Positions 32,381-39,954 of a stretch of 39,954 bases of DNA are shown here, piece after piece; the stretch's first letter is position 1, and the number at the start of each line of letters is the position of its first letter. Source of the stretch: an uncultured Selenomonadales bacterium (GTDB lineage: Bacteria > Bacillota > Negativicutes > Acidaminococcales > Acidaminococcaceae); NCBI GenBank assembly GCA_900315925.1, contig ONAV01000012.1, positions 1 through 39,954 on the forward strand, in the 5' to 3' direction. A program made the position numbers and the translations under genes. The notes under the pieces are model-generated. The model made no database searches. It was not told where the DNA came from and worked only from the letters and a program-made list of their open reading frames with translations.

Positions 32381-34117
32381 ATGAATTTATACAAACGGAT
32401 TCTAAGTTATATCAAACCATATCTGCATGTGCTCTTTGCCGCGCTTGTATGTACCATGCTGGCAGCAGCGGGCAACCTGTATCTTCCCTGGATTTTCAGG
32501 GATATGATCGACAAGGTGCTTTCTGCCAAAGATGCATATATGCTGAATATGATTTCAATCAGTATCGTTATAATCTTTTTTCTCCGCGGAATCTTTCTGT
32601 ATGGACAGAATTACCTCATGAGCTATGTGGGACAACATGTGATTATTGATATCCGCGGTGAGGTGTTCCGTAAACTTCAGCGCCTGTCCATGTCCTTTTA
32701 TGATAAGAACAAGACCGGCACCATCATGAGTTATGTGACGAATGACGTCAATGCGCTGCAGGGCGCCATGGTTGACAATACGATTGAGCTGGTCACGGAA
32801 AGCATCATTCTGGTGGGCTCTGTCTGCGCCATGATCTATCTGGACTGGAAGCTGACCCTGTTTACCATTCTGACCTTCCCGGTCGTCCTGTATTTTATGA
32901 ATTTCTTTGGGAAAAAAATCCGCAGCTCCGGCGGGATGATCCAGGAAGCTACGGCCGATATCACTTCTGTGCTGCAGGAATCGGTTTCTTCTGCCAGGGT
33001 GGTCAAGTCTTTTGTACGGGAACAGTATGAAATAGACAGGTTCGAAAGGGAGAATGAGGCTAACCTTAATGCCAATCTGAAAAATGCCAGATACATGGCA
33101 ACCCTTACTCCTACAATCGAATTTGTAGCGGCCTTGGGGGTGACCATGATCCTCTGGTTCGGCGGTAATAACGTGATTGCCAGCGAAACCACCGCCGGTT
33201 CGCTGGTCGCCTTTCTGGCTTATGCCGTCAATATTTCCAACCCCATCAAGCGCATTACCCGTACCACCGGAAATATCCAGAGAGCTCTGGCAGCGGCCCA
33301 GCGTGTTTTTGATGTGATGGATCTGCCGGAAGAAGTAAAGGATCTGCCTGATGCAAAGATGCTTCCGGCAGTGACCGGCAGTGTCCGCTTTGAACATGTG
33401 ACGTTTTCGTATAACGAAGGGGACGAGATCCTTCACGACCTTTCCTTTGAGGCAGAGCCGGGCCAGGCTGTAGGTCTGGTCGGGCCGTCCGGCGCCGGAA
33501 AGTCGACGATTGCCAGTCTGCTGCCCCGGTTTTATGACTGTGATGCGGGTACGATCCGCATTGACGGAACGGATATCAAACATGTCACACTGGACTCCCT
33601 GCGGAATCAGGTAGGCATCGTACCTCAGGAGACCATCCTGTTCAACGGTTCGGTGTACGATAATATTTTATATGGCCGGCTGGATGCTACCAAAGAGGAA
33701 ATCGAGGAGGCTGCCAAAGCGGCCAATGCCCACGATTTCATCATGGAGCTGCCGGATGGCTATAATACGATGCTGGGAGACCGGGGCGTGAACATTTCCG
33801 GCGGGCAGCGGCAGCGTATTGCCATAGCCAGGGCCATTCTGAAAGATCCCCGTATCCTGATTCTGGATGAAGCTACCTCCGCGTTGGACACGGAGAGCGA
33901 ACGGGTGGTACAGGAAGCTCTGAACCGCCTGATGGTCGGGCGTACTTCTATCATCATTGCCCACCGTCTGTCTACCATAAAAAATGCCGACCGGATCCTT
34001 GTGCTGGATAAAGGGAAACTGGTGGAAGACGGTACCCATGATGAGCTGATGGAAAAGAACGGGTTATATGCACACCTGTATCAGATTCAGTACCGAACGA
34101 ATACGGAAGAGAGTTGA
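32381..34117 (+). CDS. msbA: Lipid A flippase-type ABC exporter (MsbA family)
   Basis: 578 residues; half-transporter with six membrane helices (about 15-320) fused to an ATPase domain (about 330-578), acting as a homodimer to flip core-lipid A across the inner membrane. Seen: Walker A GPSGAGKST, Q-loop in GIVPQETILFNGSVYDNI, signature NISGGQRQRIAIARA, Walker B ILILDEATSALD, and the switch His in IIAHRLST. The ATPase domain alone cannot separate MsbA from drug exporters such as LmrA/BmrA; the assignment rests on the position between lpxB and waaA. GAGGAG precedes ATG 32381. Confidence 0.9.
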   Translation: MNLYKRILSYIKPYLHVLFAALVCTMLAAAGNLYLPWIFRDMIDKVLSAKDAYMLNMISISIVIIFFLRGIFLYGQNYLMSYVGQHVIIDIRGEVFRKLQRLSMSFYDKNKTGTIMSYVTNDVNALQGAMVDNTIELVTESIILVGSVCAMIYLDWKLTLFTILTFPVVLYFMNFFGKKIRSSGGMIQEATADITSVLQESVSSARVVKSFVREQYEIDRFERENEANLNANLKNARYMATLTPTIEFVAALGVTMILWFGGNNVIASETTAGSLVAFLAYAVNISNPIKRITRTTGNIQRALAAAQRVFDVMDLPEEVKDLPDAKMLPAVTGSVRFEHVTFSYNEGDEILHDLSFEAEPGQAVGLVGPSGAGKSTIASLLPRFYDCDAGTIRIDGTDIKHVTLDSLRNQVGIVPQETILFNGSVYDNILYGRLDATKEEIEEAAKAANAHDFIMELPDGYNTMLGDRGVNISGGQRQRIAIARAILKDPRILILDEATSALDTESERVVQEALNRLMVGRTSIIIAHRLSTIKNADRILVLDKGKLVEDGTHDELMEKNGLYAHLYQIQYRTNTEES

Positions 34118-34126
34118 TTATAACCT

Positions 34127-36712
34127 ATGATGTATATTCTTTATAATATTTTAGGCCTGCTGGTGTTTTTCATCGTAATCCTGCCGTTCTTTCTTTACCG
34201 GTTGGTTACGGAAAAGGGATTCGGCGTACGGTTTCGGCAGAGCATGGGGCTGATCCGCAGGGAAGAGATCGCAAATGTGATGAATTCCGACTGTATCTGG
34301 ATCCATGGCGCGTCAATTGGCGAAATAGTAGCGACCAGCCCGATTGTAAAAGAAATCAAAAAAATCATGCCGGAGCGGAAAGTACTGGTATCTGCGTTTA
34401 CCGTCGGCGGTTACGATATGGCAAAGCAGATCATCCCGGAAGCAGACGGATACATCTATTTCCCGCTGGATCTGCCCTGGGTGGCGGAATCTGTTGTGCG
34501 ACGCATTCAACCCGGCATCTTCCTGCCGGTAGAAACGGAATTATGGCCCAACTTTCTACGGGCGATCCGGGAGCGGAACATTGCCGTAATGATGGTCAAC
34601 GGCCGTATTTCTGAAAGATCGGTCAAGACATACAAGTATCTGTTCAGTATCTGGCGCGACATGCTGCGGACCGTAAGCCGTTTCTGCATGCAGTCCAGCA
34701 TTGATGCCAATTACATTACCCATCTGGGCGCGGACCCAAAAAAGATTTTTGTAACCGGCAACACCAAATTTGACCAGACCTATGCGGAAGTGACACCGGA
34801 AGACCTGGCAACCTATAAAACCGAACTGGGATTGGGAGAAGACGCGTTCCCTGTCATCGTGGCAGGTTCCACCCACGCGCCGGAAGAGAATATTTTGCTG
34901 ACCGCTTTTACCGAACTGCACAAACAGTACCCTAAAGCACGGCTTATTATAGCTCCCCGTAAGACGGACCGGGTAGATGAGATCCGGAGGTTGAGCGGTA
35001 AGTTCAATTACCAGGTTGGCTTGCGTTCCCAGTTGAAAAAAATCAATGGCCCCCGTCCGGAATATCCGGTGGTGCTGATTGATACCATCGGTGAACTGGG
35101 CCGTATTTATGCCGTAGGCGATATGGTCTTCGTGGGAGGCAGTCTGAAAAAGGGCTACGGCGGGCATAATGTGCTGGAACCGGCAGCCCATGCCAAACCC
35201 ATCCTGGTAGGTCCTGACATGCTGAGCTTCAAGGATTCCTATTCTCTGTTGACCAAAGCAGGCGCCTTGCATACGGTGCACGATGCCCGCGGTCTTGCGA
35301 AAGAGTTTCTGCAAATTGCGGGAGACCGTTTTCTGCGCAAACAGATGGGGGATGCCTCCATGCAGGTCATCCGGGAAAACCGGGGCGCTGCCCTGCATAC
35401 CATGCACTACCTGACCGACCTGCTGGAGAAAGCTTCGATTCCCCGTGCCTATACGAAGGAATATCCTGTCAATACCCGTAACTTTAACGATGCGGGCGGC
35501 GGCGGTCTGAAACACGGCGCAGCCATCGTCCAGTACATTTTCCACATGGCCCACGCCCCGGAACGTCCCTGGTACGCTTTTATCCTGTTAGGATTTTTAC
35601 GCGGCCTGTCCTATATTTACGGTTTCGGCGCCCGGGTGAACCTGTGGCTGTATGAAGCAGGCATCCTGTCGAGGCGAAAGCTGGACTGCTGCGTTATCTC
35701 CATCGGCAACATTACCGTAGGCGGCACGGGCAAGACACCGACCGCCCAGCGTGTAGCTATGATGATCAAAGATATGGGGTACCGCGTGGTGATCCTGAAC
35801 CGCGGGTACCGTTCCCACTGGGATAAGCCTTTGGGTGTGGTATCAGACGGAAAGAAAATTTTCATGACCAGCTACGAGGCCGGTGACGAAGCCTACCTGA
35901 TGGCAAAAATGATGCCTGACGTGCCCATAGTCATCGGTAAGAACCGTGACGTGACCGGCAGGTATGCGGTAGAAAAACTGAATGCCGAAGTTATCATCAT
36001 GGACGACGGTTACCAGCACTGGCAGCTGGACCGGGATCTGGACATCGTGCTGGTGGATACGCTGAACCTGTTCGGCAACGGGAATCTGCTGCCCCGGGGT
36101 ATTCTGCGTGAACCCCTGAGCCACCTGGACCGGGCGGATATGTTCCTGTTTACCAAATCGGATCAGAGTTCCCAGCTGACCCGGAGCAGTCTGGTGGAAA
36201 ATATCCGGCAGTATAATACGAAGGCCCCTGTTGTGGAAAGTATCCATCACGCCAAAGAGTTTGTAGAAATAGCAGACTGGTACAAAGGTCTCCAGCAGAA
36301 TCTCATTCCCCTGGAAGAATTAAAAGGCAAGAAAGTCATGGTCTTCTCGGCCATTGGTAACCCTTCATCTTTTGAGCAGAATGTTTCCGGCTGCGGCCTG
36401 GATATAGTGGAAGCCATCCGCTACCCGGACCATCATGATTACGGTATGCTGGAAATGCAGTATATCGCAGAACGGGCAGCCGAACTGAAAGCGGACGCCC
36501 TGATCACTACCGGTAAGGACGCAGTAAAGATTCCTACGGAATTCATTTATTTCAACCGGGAAATTCCCCTGTATGTTATGAACATGGATATCATGATCAC
36601 CCGGAATGAAGAGACCTTTGACAGACAATTGAAAGATACGGTGGAAACCGTGCTGAAGAAAACAAAAAGGAAAAGTAAAGTGCCTGAGATAAAAGAAGCC
36701 TTAAACACGTAA
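34127..36712 (+). CDS. Fused Kdo transferase and lipid A 4'-kinase (WaaA-LpxK)
   Basis: 861 residues in one uninterrupted frame. Residues 1 to about 435 are a complete WaaA (KdtA): membrane anchor about 5-25, catalytic Glu66 in HGASIGEI (usually HSVSLGE), PVETELWPN (134-142), and KKGYGGHNVLEPAAHAKPIL near the C-terminus. Residues about 465-850 are a complete LpxK: N-terminal hydrophobic helix (WYAFILLGFLRGLSYIYGF), P-loop GNITVGGTGKTP (about 527-538), RGY motif, MDDGYQHWQLDRDLDIVLVD, FPDHH-type RYPDHHDYG, and TTGKDAVKIP (usually TTEKD). The order of action in E. coli is LpxK then WaaA, so a fusion could channel the intermediate. Neither half looks decayed. The ribosome site is weak (GGAAGAGAG). 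Confidence 0.95.
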   Translation: MMYILYNILGLLVFFIVILPFFLYRLVTEKGFGVRFRQSMGLIRREEIANVMNSDCIWIHGASIGEIVATSPIVKEIKKIMPERKVLVSAFTVGGYDMAKQIIPEADGYIYFPLDLPWVAESVVRRIQPGIFLPVETELWPNFLRAIRERNIAVMMVNGRISERSVKTYKYLFSIWRDMLRTVSRFCMQSSIDANYITHLGADPKKIFVTGNTKFDQTYAEVTPEDLATYKTELGLGEDAFPVIVAGSTHAPEENILLTAFTELHKQYPKARLIIAPRKTDRVDEIRRLSGKFNYQVGLRSQLKKINGPRPEYPVVLIDTIGELGRIYAVGDMVFVGGSLKKGYGGHNVLEPAAHAKPILVGPDMLSFKDSYSLLTKAGALHTVHDARGLAKEFLQIAGDRFLRKQMGDASMQVIRENRGAALHTMHYLTDLLEKASIPRAYTKEYPVNTRNFNDAGGGGLKHGAAIVQYIFHMAHAPERPWYAFILLGFLRGLSYIYGFGARVNLWLYEAGILSRRKLDCCVISIGNITVGGTGKTPTAQRVAMMIKDMGYRVVILNRGYRSHWDKPLGVVSDGKKIFMTSYEAGDEAYLMAKMMPDVPIVIGKNRDVTGRYAVEKLNAEVIIMDDGYQHWQLDRDLDIVLVDTLNLFGNGNLLPRGILREPLSHLDRADMFLFTKSDQSSQLTRSSLVENIRQYNTKAPVVESIHHAKEFVEIADWYKGLQQNLIPLEELKGKKVMVFSAIGNPSSFEQNVSGCGLDIVEAIRYPDHHDYGMLEMQYIAERAAELKADALITTGKDAVKIPTEFIYFNREIPLYVMNMDIMITRNEETFDRQLKDTVETVLKKTKRKSKVPEIKEALNT

Positions 36713-36774
36713 GTAAATGCAATATAAATCAGCATGTTTTATGAATCCATAGCAGCAGCAAAGGAGATGCTTTC

Positions 36775-37503
36775 ATGAAAGTAATCTGTGTGATCCCGGC
36801 CCGGTATGCCTCCACCCGGCTGCCCGGCAAACCGCTGAAACTGATTGCGGGCAAACCCATGATCCAGCGAGTGTATGAGCAGGCAAAAAAGGCAAAGAGG
36901 CCGGCAGAGGTCATAGTGGCAACGGATGACAAACGGGTGTATGATGCCGTGCTTGCCTTTGGGGGCAGCGCCTGCATGACCCGGGAAGACCATCCCAACG
37001 GCACCAGCCGGCTGGCGGAAGTGGCGGAAAAATATCCTGACGCAGACGTTATTGTGAATGTGCAGGGAGACGAGCCCATGATCCCGCCGGAGATCATAGA
37101 CCGGCTGGCAGAAGCGTTTCAGGCGGAACCCGGACTGCAGATGGCCACCATGAAGACCCTGATGCAGGAAAGCGAGTACAGCGATTCCTCCGCGGTGAAG
37201 GTGATAACGGATAAAAACGGCTACGCCCTGTATTTTTCCCGCAGCCTGATTCCTTATCCCCGGAACAAAACGGAGCTGTTTAAAGTGTACAAACACGTAG
37301 GCATTTACGCGTATACGAGAACTTTCCTCATGCAGTACGCCGCCATGGCCTCCACGCCTTTGGAACAGGTAGAAAGCCTGGAACAGCTGCGGGTACTGGA
37401 AAACGGATATAAGATAAAAGTCTTGGAAAGCGATTTCCGGGGCATCGGCGTGGATACCCAGGAAGATCTGGATGCAGTGAACAAACTGTTGGGAGGCAAG
37501 TAA
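36775..37503 (+). CDS. kdsB: CMP-Kdo synthetase
   Basis: 242 residues; activates Kdo with CTP to CMP-Kdo, the donor used by WaaA. Seen: [21 protein letters not shown] (nucleotide-binding loop), [43 protein letters not shown] with the metal-binding Asp, and [17 protein letters not shown] near the end. Strong ribosome site AAGGAG 36761-36766. The stop overlaps the next start by one base (TAATG), coupling it to kdsA. The 62-base gap ahead of it has no terminator. Confidence 0.96.
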   Translation: MKVICVIPARYASTRLPGKPLKLIAGKPMIQRVYEQAKKAKRPAEVIVATDDKRVYDAVLAFGGSACMTREDHPNGTSRLAEVAEKYPDADVIVNVQGDEPMIPPEIIDRLAEAFQAEPGLQMATMKTLMQESEYSDSSAVKVITDKNGYALYFSRSLIPYPRNKTELFKVYKHVGIYAYTRTFLMQYAAMASTPLEQVESLEQLRVLENGYKIKVLESDFRGIGVDTQEDLDAVNKLLGGK

Positions 37504-38321
37504 TGCATATCGTCAATGTAGGACCCTATAAAGTGGGACCCGGACAGCCCATGCTGCTGTTCGCCGGACCCTGCGTGCTGGAAGGCTATGAACACAGTCT
37601 GGCCATCGGGCAGGAAGTAAAACGAATCTGTGAAAAATTAGGTATGCCGTATGTATTCAAGGCGTCCTATGATAAGGCCAACCGTTCTTCTCATACTTCT
37701 TTCCGGGGACCCGGACTGGAAGAAGGGCTGAAACAGCTGGCCGCCATTAAAAAAGAATTAGGGGTGCCTGTCATCAGCGACGTGCACGAAACCATCCAGG
37801 TGGAAAAAGCGGCGGAAGTGCTGGATGTAATGCAGATTCCTGCCTTTTTATGCCGCCAGACCGATCTGGTCTGCGCCATCGCGAAGACCGGCCGCTGTGT
37901 CAATGTAAAAAAAGGCCAGTTCCTGGCGCCCTGGGACATGAAAAATGTCATCGCGAAAATAGAAGCGGCAGGGAATCAGAATATCCTCCTGACGGAACGG
38001 GGTTCCAGCTTCGGATACAATACACTGGTGACCGATATGCGGGGCCTGGCTATCATGCGTGAGCTGGGTTACCCCGTGGTGATGGACGCTACCCACAGCG
38101 TGCAGATCCCCGGAGGGCAGGGCACCAGCAGCGGCGGCCAGAGCCAGTATGTGCCTCACATGGCCAGAGCAGCGGCGGCAATCGGCATTGACGCGCTGTT
38201 CCTGGAAGTACACGACGATCCTTCCAAGGCCTTAAGCGACGGACCCAACATGGTGCGTCTGGACCGTCTGGAAGCGCTGCTGAAAGACGTGCTGGCCATA
38301 GATAAGATTATCCGCAAATAA
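37503..38321 (+). CDS. kdsA: Kdo-8-phosphate synthase, metal-dependent type
   Basis: 272 residues; condenses PEP with arabinose 5-phosphate. Seen: [11 protein letters not shown], with a Cys where the E. coli enzyme has Asn, the hallmark of the metal-dependent class. The other metal ligands are in place: His in [14 protein letters not shown], Glu in LFLEVHDDP, Asp in ALSDGPNMV. Also [11 protein letters not shown] and [11 protein letters not shown]. Starts on the kdsB stop codon. Length and motifs are normal. kdsD, which makes the arabinose 5-phosphate, is the next gene. Confidence 0.96.
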   Translation: MHIVNVGPYKVGPGQPMLLFAGPCVLEGYEHSLAIGQEVKRICEKLGMPYVFKASYDKANRSSHTSFRGPGLEEGLKQLAAIKKELGVPVISDVHETIQVEKAAEVLDVMQIPAFLCRQTDLVCAIAKTGRCVNVKKGQFLAPWDMKNVIAKIEAAGNQNILLTERGSSFGYNTLVTDMRGLAIMRELGYPVVMDATHSVQIPGGQGTSSGGQSQYVPHMARAAAAIGIDALFLEVHDDPSKALSDGPNMVRLDRLEALLKDVLAIDKIIRK

Positions 38322-38344
38322 CGATGGAAAGGATACGAAGAACC

Positions 38345-39319
38345 ATGAACGAACTGGAGACGGATGCCCAGAAAGTGCTGCAGATGGAAGCCGAAGCCAT
38401 TCTGGATCTGATTCCCCGTGTTGACGAGCATTTTGACGCGGCGGTGGATATGATCCTGTCCTGCGAGGGCCGTGTCATCATGACCGGCATGGGAAAATCC
38501 GGCATCATCGCCCATAAGATTTCCGCGACCCTGGCCAGCACCGGCACCCCTTCCTTTTATCTGCACCCGGCAGAAGGGATCCATGGGGATCTGGGCATGG
38601 TTACGGCGGATGACGTGATCATAGCCATGTCCAACAGCGGCGAGACGGGGGAAGTGCTGAACATACTGCCTTCCCTGCGGCGGATCGGGGCGAAGCTCAT
38701 CGCCATGGTAGGCAATGCCGATTCCACCCTGGCGAAAAACGCAGACGTGGTACTGAACGTGGGCGTGAAAAGAGAAGCCTGCCCCCTGGGACTGGCTCCT
38801 ACCTCCAGTACTACCGCGGCCCTGGCTTTCGGCGACGCGCTGGCCATGGCGCTCATGGGGAAACATAATTTTACTTCCAAACAGTTTGCGGTGTTCCATC
38901 CCGGCGGCAGCCTGGGCCGGCAGCTGTTGCTTACGGTGGGAGACATCATGCACGGTGGCAGCGAGAACCCGGTGGTCAGAGGAACTGCTACCGTAACGGA
39001 AGCCTTGTTTATCATTACCGACAAGGGACTGGGCGCGGTTTCCGTAGTAGACGAAAAAAATATCATGATCGGCCTGCTGACAGACGGCGATATCCGCCGG
39101 GGCCTGTCCAAAGGTGTGGATTTCCTGAAACGGCCTGTTACAGAGTTGATGACGAAAGAACCCAAGTTTATTACACAGGAAAAACTGGCGGCGCAGGCTT
39201 TGCATATTATGGAAAGTCATAAGCCCAAACCTATTACGGTGCTGCCTGTACTTGATGAAGAACGGCATGTGATCGGGCTGCTGCATATGACGGATTTGGT
39301 AAGGCAAGGCGTGGTTTAG
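38345..39319 (+). CDS. kdsD: Arabinose-5-phosphate isomerase
   Basis: 324 residues from ATG 38345; ATG 38324 would add seven residues but has no ribosome site, while AAAGGA lies 11 bases before the chosen start. Converts ribulose 5-phosphate to arabinose 5-phosphate. Seen: an SIS domain (about 30-165) with GRVIMTGMGKSGIIAHKISATLASTGTP, FYLHPAEGIHGDLGM, and SNSGETGEVLNIL; then two CBS domains (about 200-324), with GDIMHGG, LLTDGDIRRGLSKG and MTDLVRQGV. Full length and intact. It acts directly upstream of KdsA, consistent with the operon order. Confidence 0.95.
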   Translation: MNELETDAQKVLQMEAEAILDLIPRVDEHFDAAVDMILSCEGRVIMTGMGKSGIIAHKISATLASTGTPSFYLHPAEGIHGDLGMVTADDVIIAMSNSGETGEVLNILPSLRRIGAKLIAMVGNADSTLAKNADVVLNVGVKREACPLGLAPTSSTTAALAFGDALAMALMGKHNFTSKQFAVFHPGGSLGRQLLLTVGDIMHGGSENPVVRGTATVTEALFIITDKGLGAVSVVDEKNIMIGLLTDGDIRRGLSKGVDFLKRPVTELMTKEPKFITQEKLAAQALHIMESHKPKPITVLPVLDEERHVIGLLHMTDLVRQGVV

Positions 39320-39363
39320 CGGTGACAGTCGCCGCAGCATAATACATTTCGGAGTAATATGAC

Positions 39364-39933
39364 ATGGTATCACAGAAGCTTTCACCGGAAGCATTGCAGC
39401 AAAAAGCGAAAAGGATAAAACTCGTGGCCCTGGATATGGACGGTACCCTCACGGATGGGAGTATTAATATCGGTTTGGAGGGCGAGCTGTTCAAACGGTT
39501 CAATGCCAAAGACGGGCTGGGAATTACGGCTGCCAGGCGACATGGTCTGCGCGTCGCTGTGATTACAGGCCGTAAAGGAGCTATCGTGCAGCGCAGGGCG
39601 GAGGAACTGGGTATTGCGGAAGACGTGATGAGCGGGATTTCTGCAAAAAAGAAAGCGCTGCAGGCGTTGGCGGAAAAATATAATGTTTTATTAGATGAAA
39701 TCGCCTTTATGGGCGACGACCTGAACGACCTGCCGGCCTTAAAGATTGCAGGTCTGTCTGCGGCGCCGGCAGACGCGACAGAGGATGTGAAGCAGAGAGT
39801 GGAATACGTCACGCCTCATAAGGGCGGACGGGGCGCCGTGCGGGATCTGCTGGAACTGATCCTGAAAGCCCGGGGCATCTGGGATGCCATTGTGGAAGAA
39901 TATACAGAAGAAGGAAAAGAGGACCGACAATAA
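39364..39933 (+). CDS. kdsC: Kdo-8-phosphate phosphatase
   Basis: 189 residues; HAD-superfamily enzyme removing phosphate from Kdo-8-phosphate. Seen: motif I DMDGTLTDGSI (nucleophile and acid Asp, about 22-31), motif II VITGRKG, the C1-type short insertion, and the motif III/IV region KKKALQALAEKY then FMGDDLNDLPAL. An extra C-terminal tail of about 25 charged residues follows the usual end. CGGAG precedes ATG 39364. Its stop overlaps the next ATG by one base (TAATG). This completes the four-gene Kdo set kdsB-A-D-C. Confidence 0.95.
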   Translation: MVSQKLSPEALQQKAKRIKLVALDMDGTLTDGSINIGLEGELFKRFNAKDGLGITAARRHGLRVAVITGRKGAIVQRRAEELGIAEDVMSGISAKKKALQALAEKYNVLLDEIAFMGDDLNDLPALKIAGLSAAPADATEDVKQRVEYVTPHKGGRGAVRDLLELILKARGIWDAIVEEYTEEGKEDRQ

Positions 39934-39954
39934 TGTTATATGCAGTTCTGAAGA
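39933..39954 (+). CDS. Start of a further gene, cut by the window end
   Basis: Seven codons only (MLYAVLK), starting on the last A of the kdsC stop, the same TAATG coupling seen at lpxC/fabZ and kdsB/kdsA. Too short to identify. In many diderms lptC follows kdsC, so that is the guess from gene order alone. Confidence 0.4.

Overview
The window is a densely packed, single-strand gene region (every supported gene is on the + strand, roughly 50% GC by eye). It combines Firmicutes-type housekeeping genes (atp operon end, MurA, an MreB/Mbl-like protein, an S55/SpoIVB-type protein) with a complete Gram-negative outer-membrane and lipopolysaccharide gene set. That mixture is characteristic of the diderm Firmicutes of class Negativicutes. 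An Acidaminococcaceae-like member (Acidaminococcus/Phascolarctobacterium group) is my best guess, but this is inferred from gene content and GC, not from a search.

Region 1 (1-3.6 kb): tail of atpG, atpD and atpC, closed by a strong terminator, then three unrecognised genes or ORFs. atpD lacks a block of about 30 residues that is near-invariant in F1 beta subunits, and atpC lacks most of its C-terminal helical domain. Region 2 (3.8-7.7 kb): murA, an MreB/Mbl-like gene with an unusual N-terminus, and a secreted AMIN + phosphodiester-glycosidase protein. Region 3 (7.8-14.1 kb): a strong promoter, an exported S55-peptidase-like protein, mlaE-mlaF-mlaD with an MlaD that ends in a beta-barrel-like segment, and a TolC-like efflux protein. 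Region 4 (14.4-25.5 kb): a TamB-like translocation protein, a sigma-70-family factor, a single-pass membrane protein, BamA, an unrecognised exported protein with a beta-strand-rich end, and three Skp/OmpH-like periplasmic proteins, two of them probable lipoproteins. Region 5 (25.7-39.95 kb): the lipid A/Kdo pathway in nearly biosynthetic order: lpxD, lpxL-type acyltransferase, lpxC, fabZ, lpxA, lpxI, lpxB, msbA, a waaA-lpxK fusion, kdsB, kdsA, kdsD, kdsC, and the first codons of another gene.

Together the genes make precursors (Lpx/Kds), flip them (MsbA), chaperone and insert outer-membrane proteins (Skp paralogues, BamA, TamB), and move phospholipids (MlaEFD, TamB). No TamA, MlaA, MlaB, MlaC, BamB-E or LptA-G is seen here except possibly the truncated last ORF. 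The points most worth a second look are: the sigma factor plus membrane protein placed between tamB and bamA; the unknown protein after bamA, whose end resembles the TamB C-terminus; the MlaD barrel; the three Skp paralogues; the WaaA-LpxK fusion; and the apparent lesions in atpD, atpC and the mreB-like N-terminus, which may be real or assembly artefacts. I saw no tRNA, rRNA, CRISPR array, insertion sequence or phage gene.
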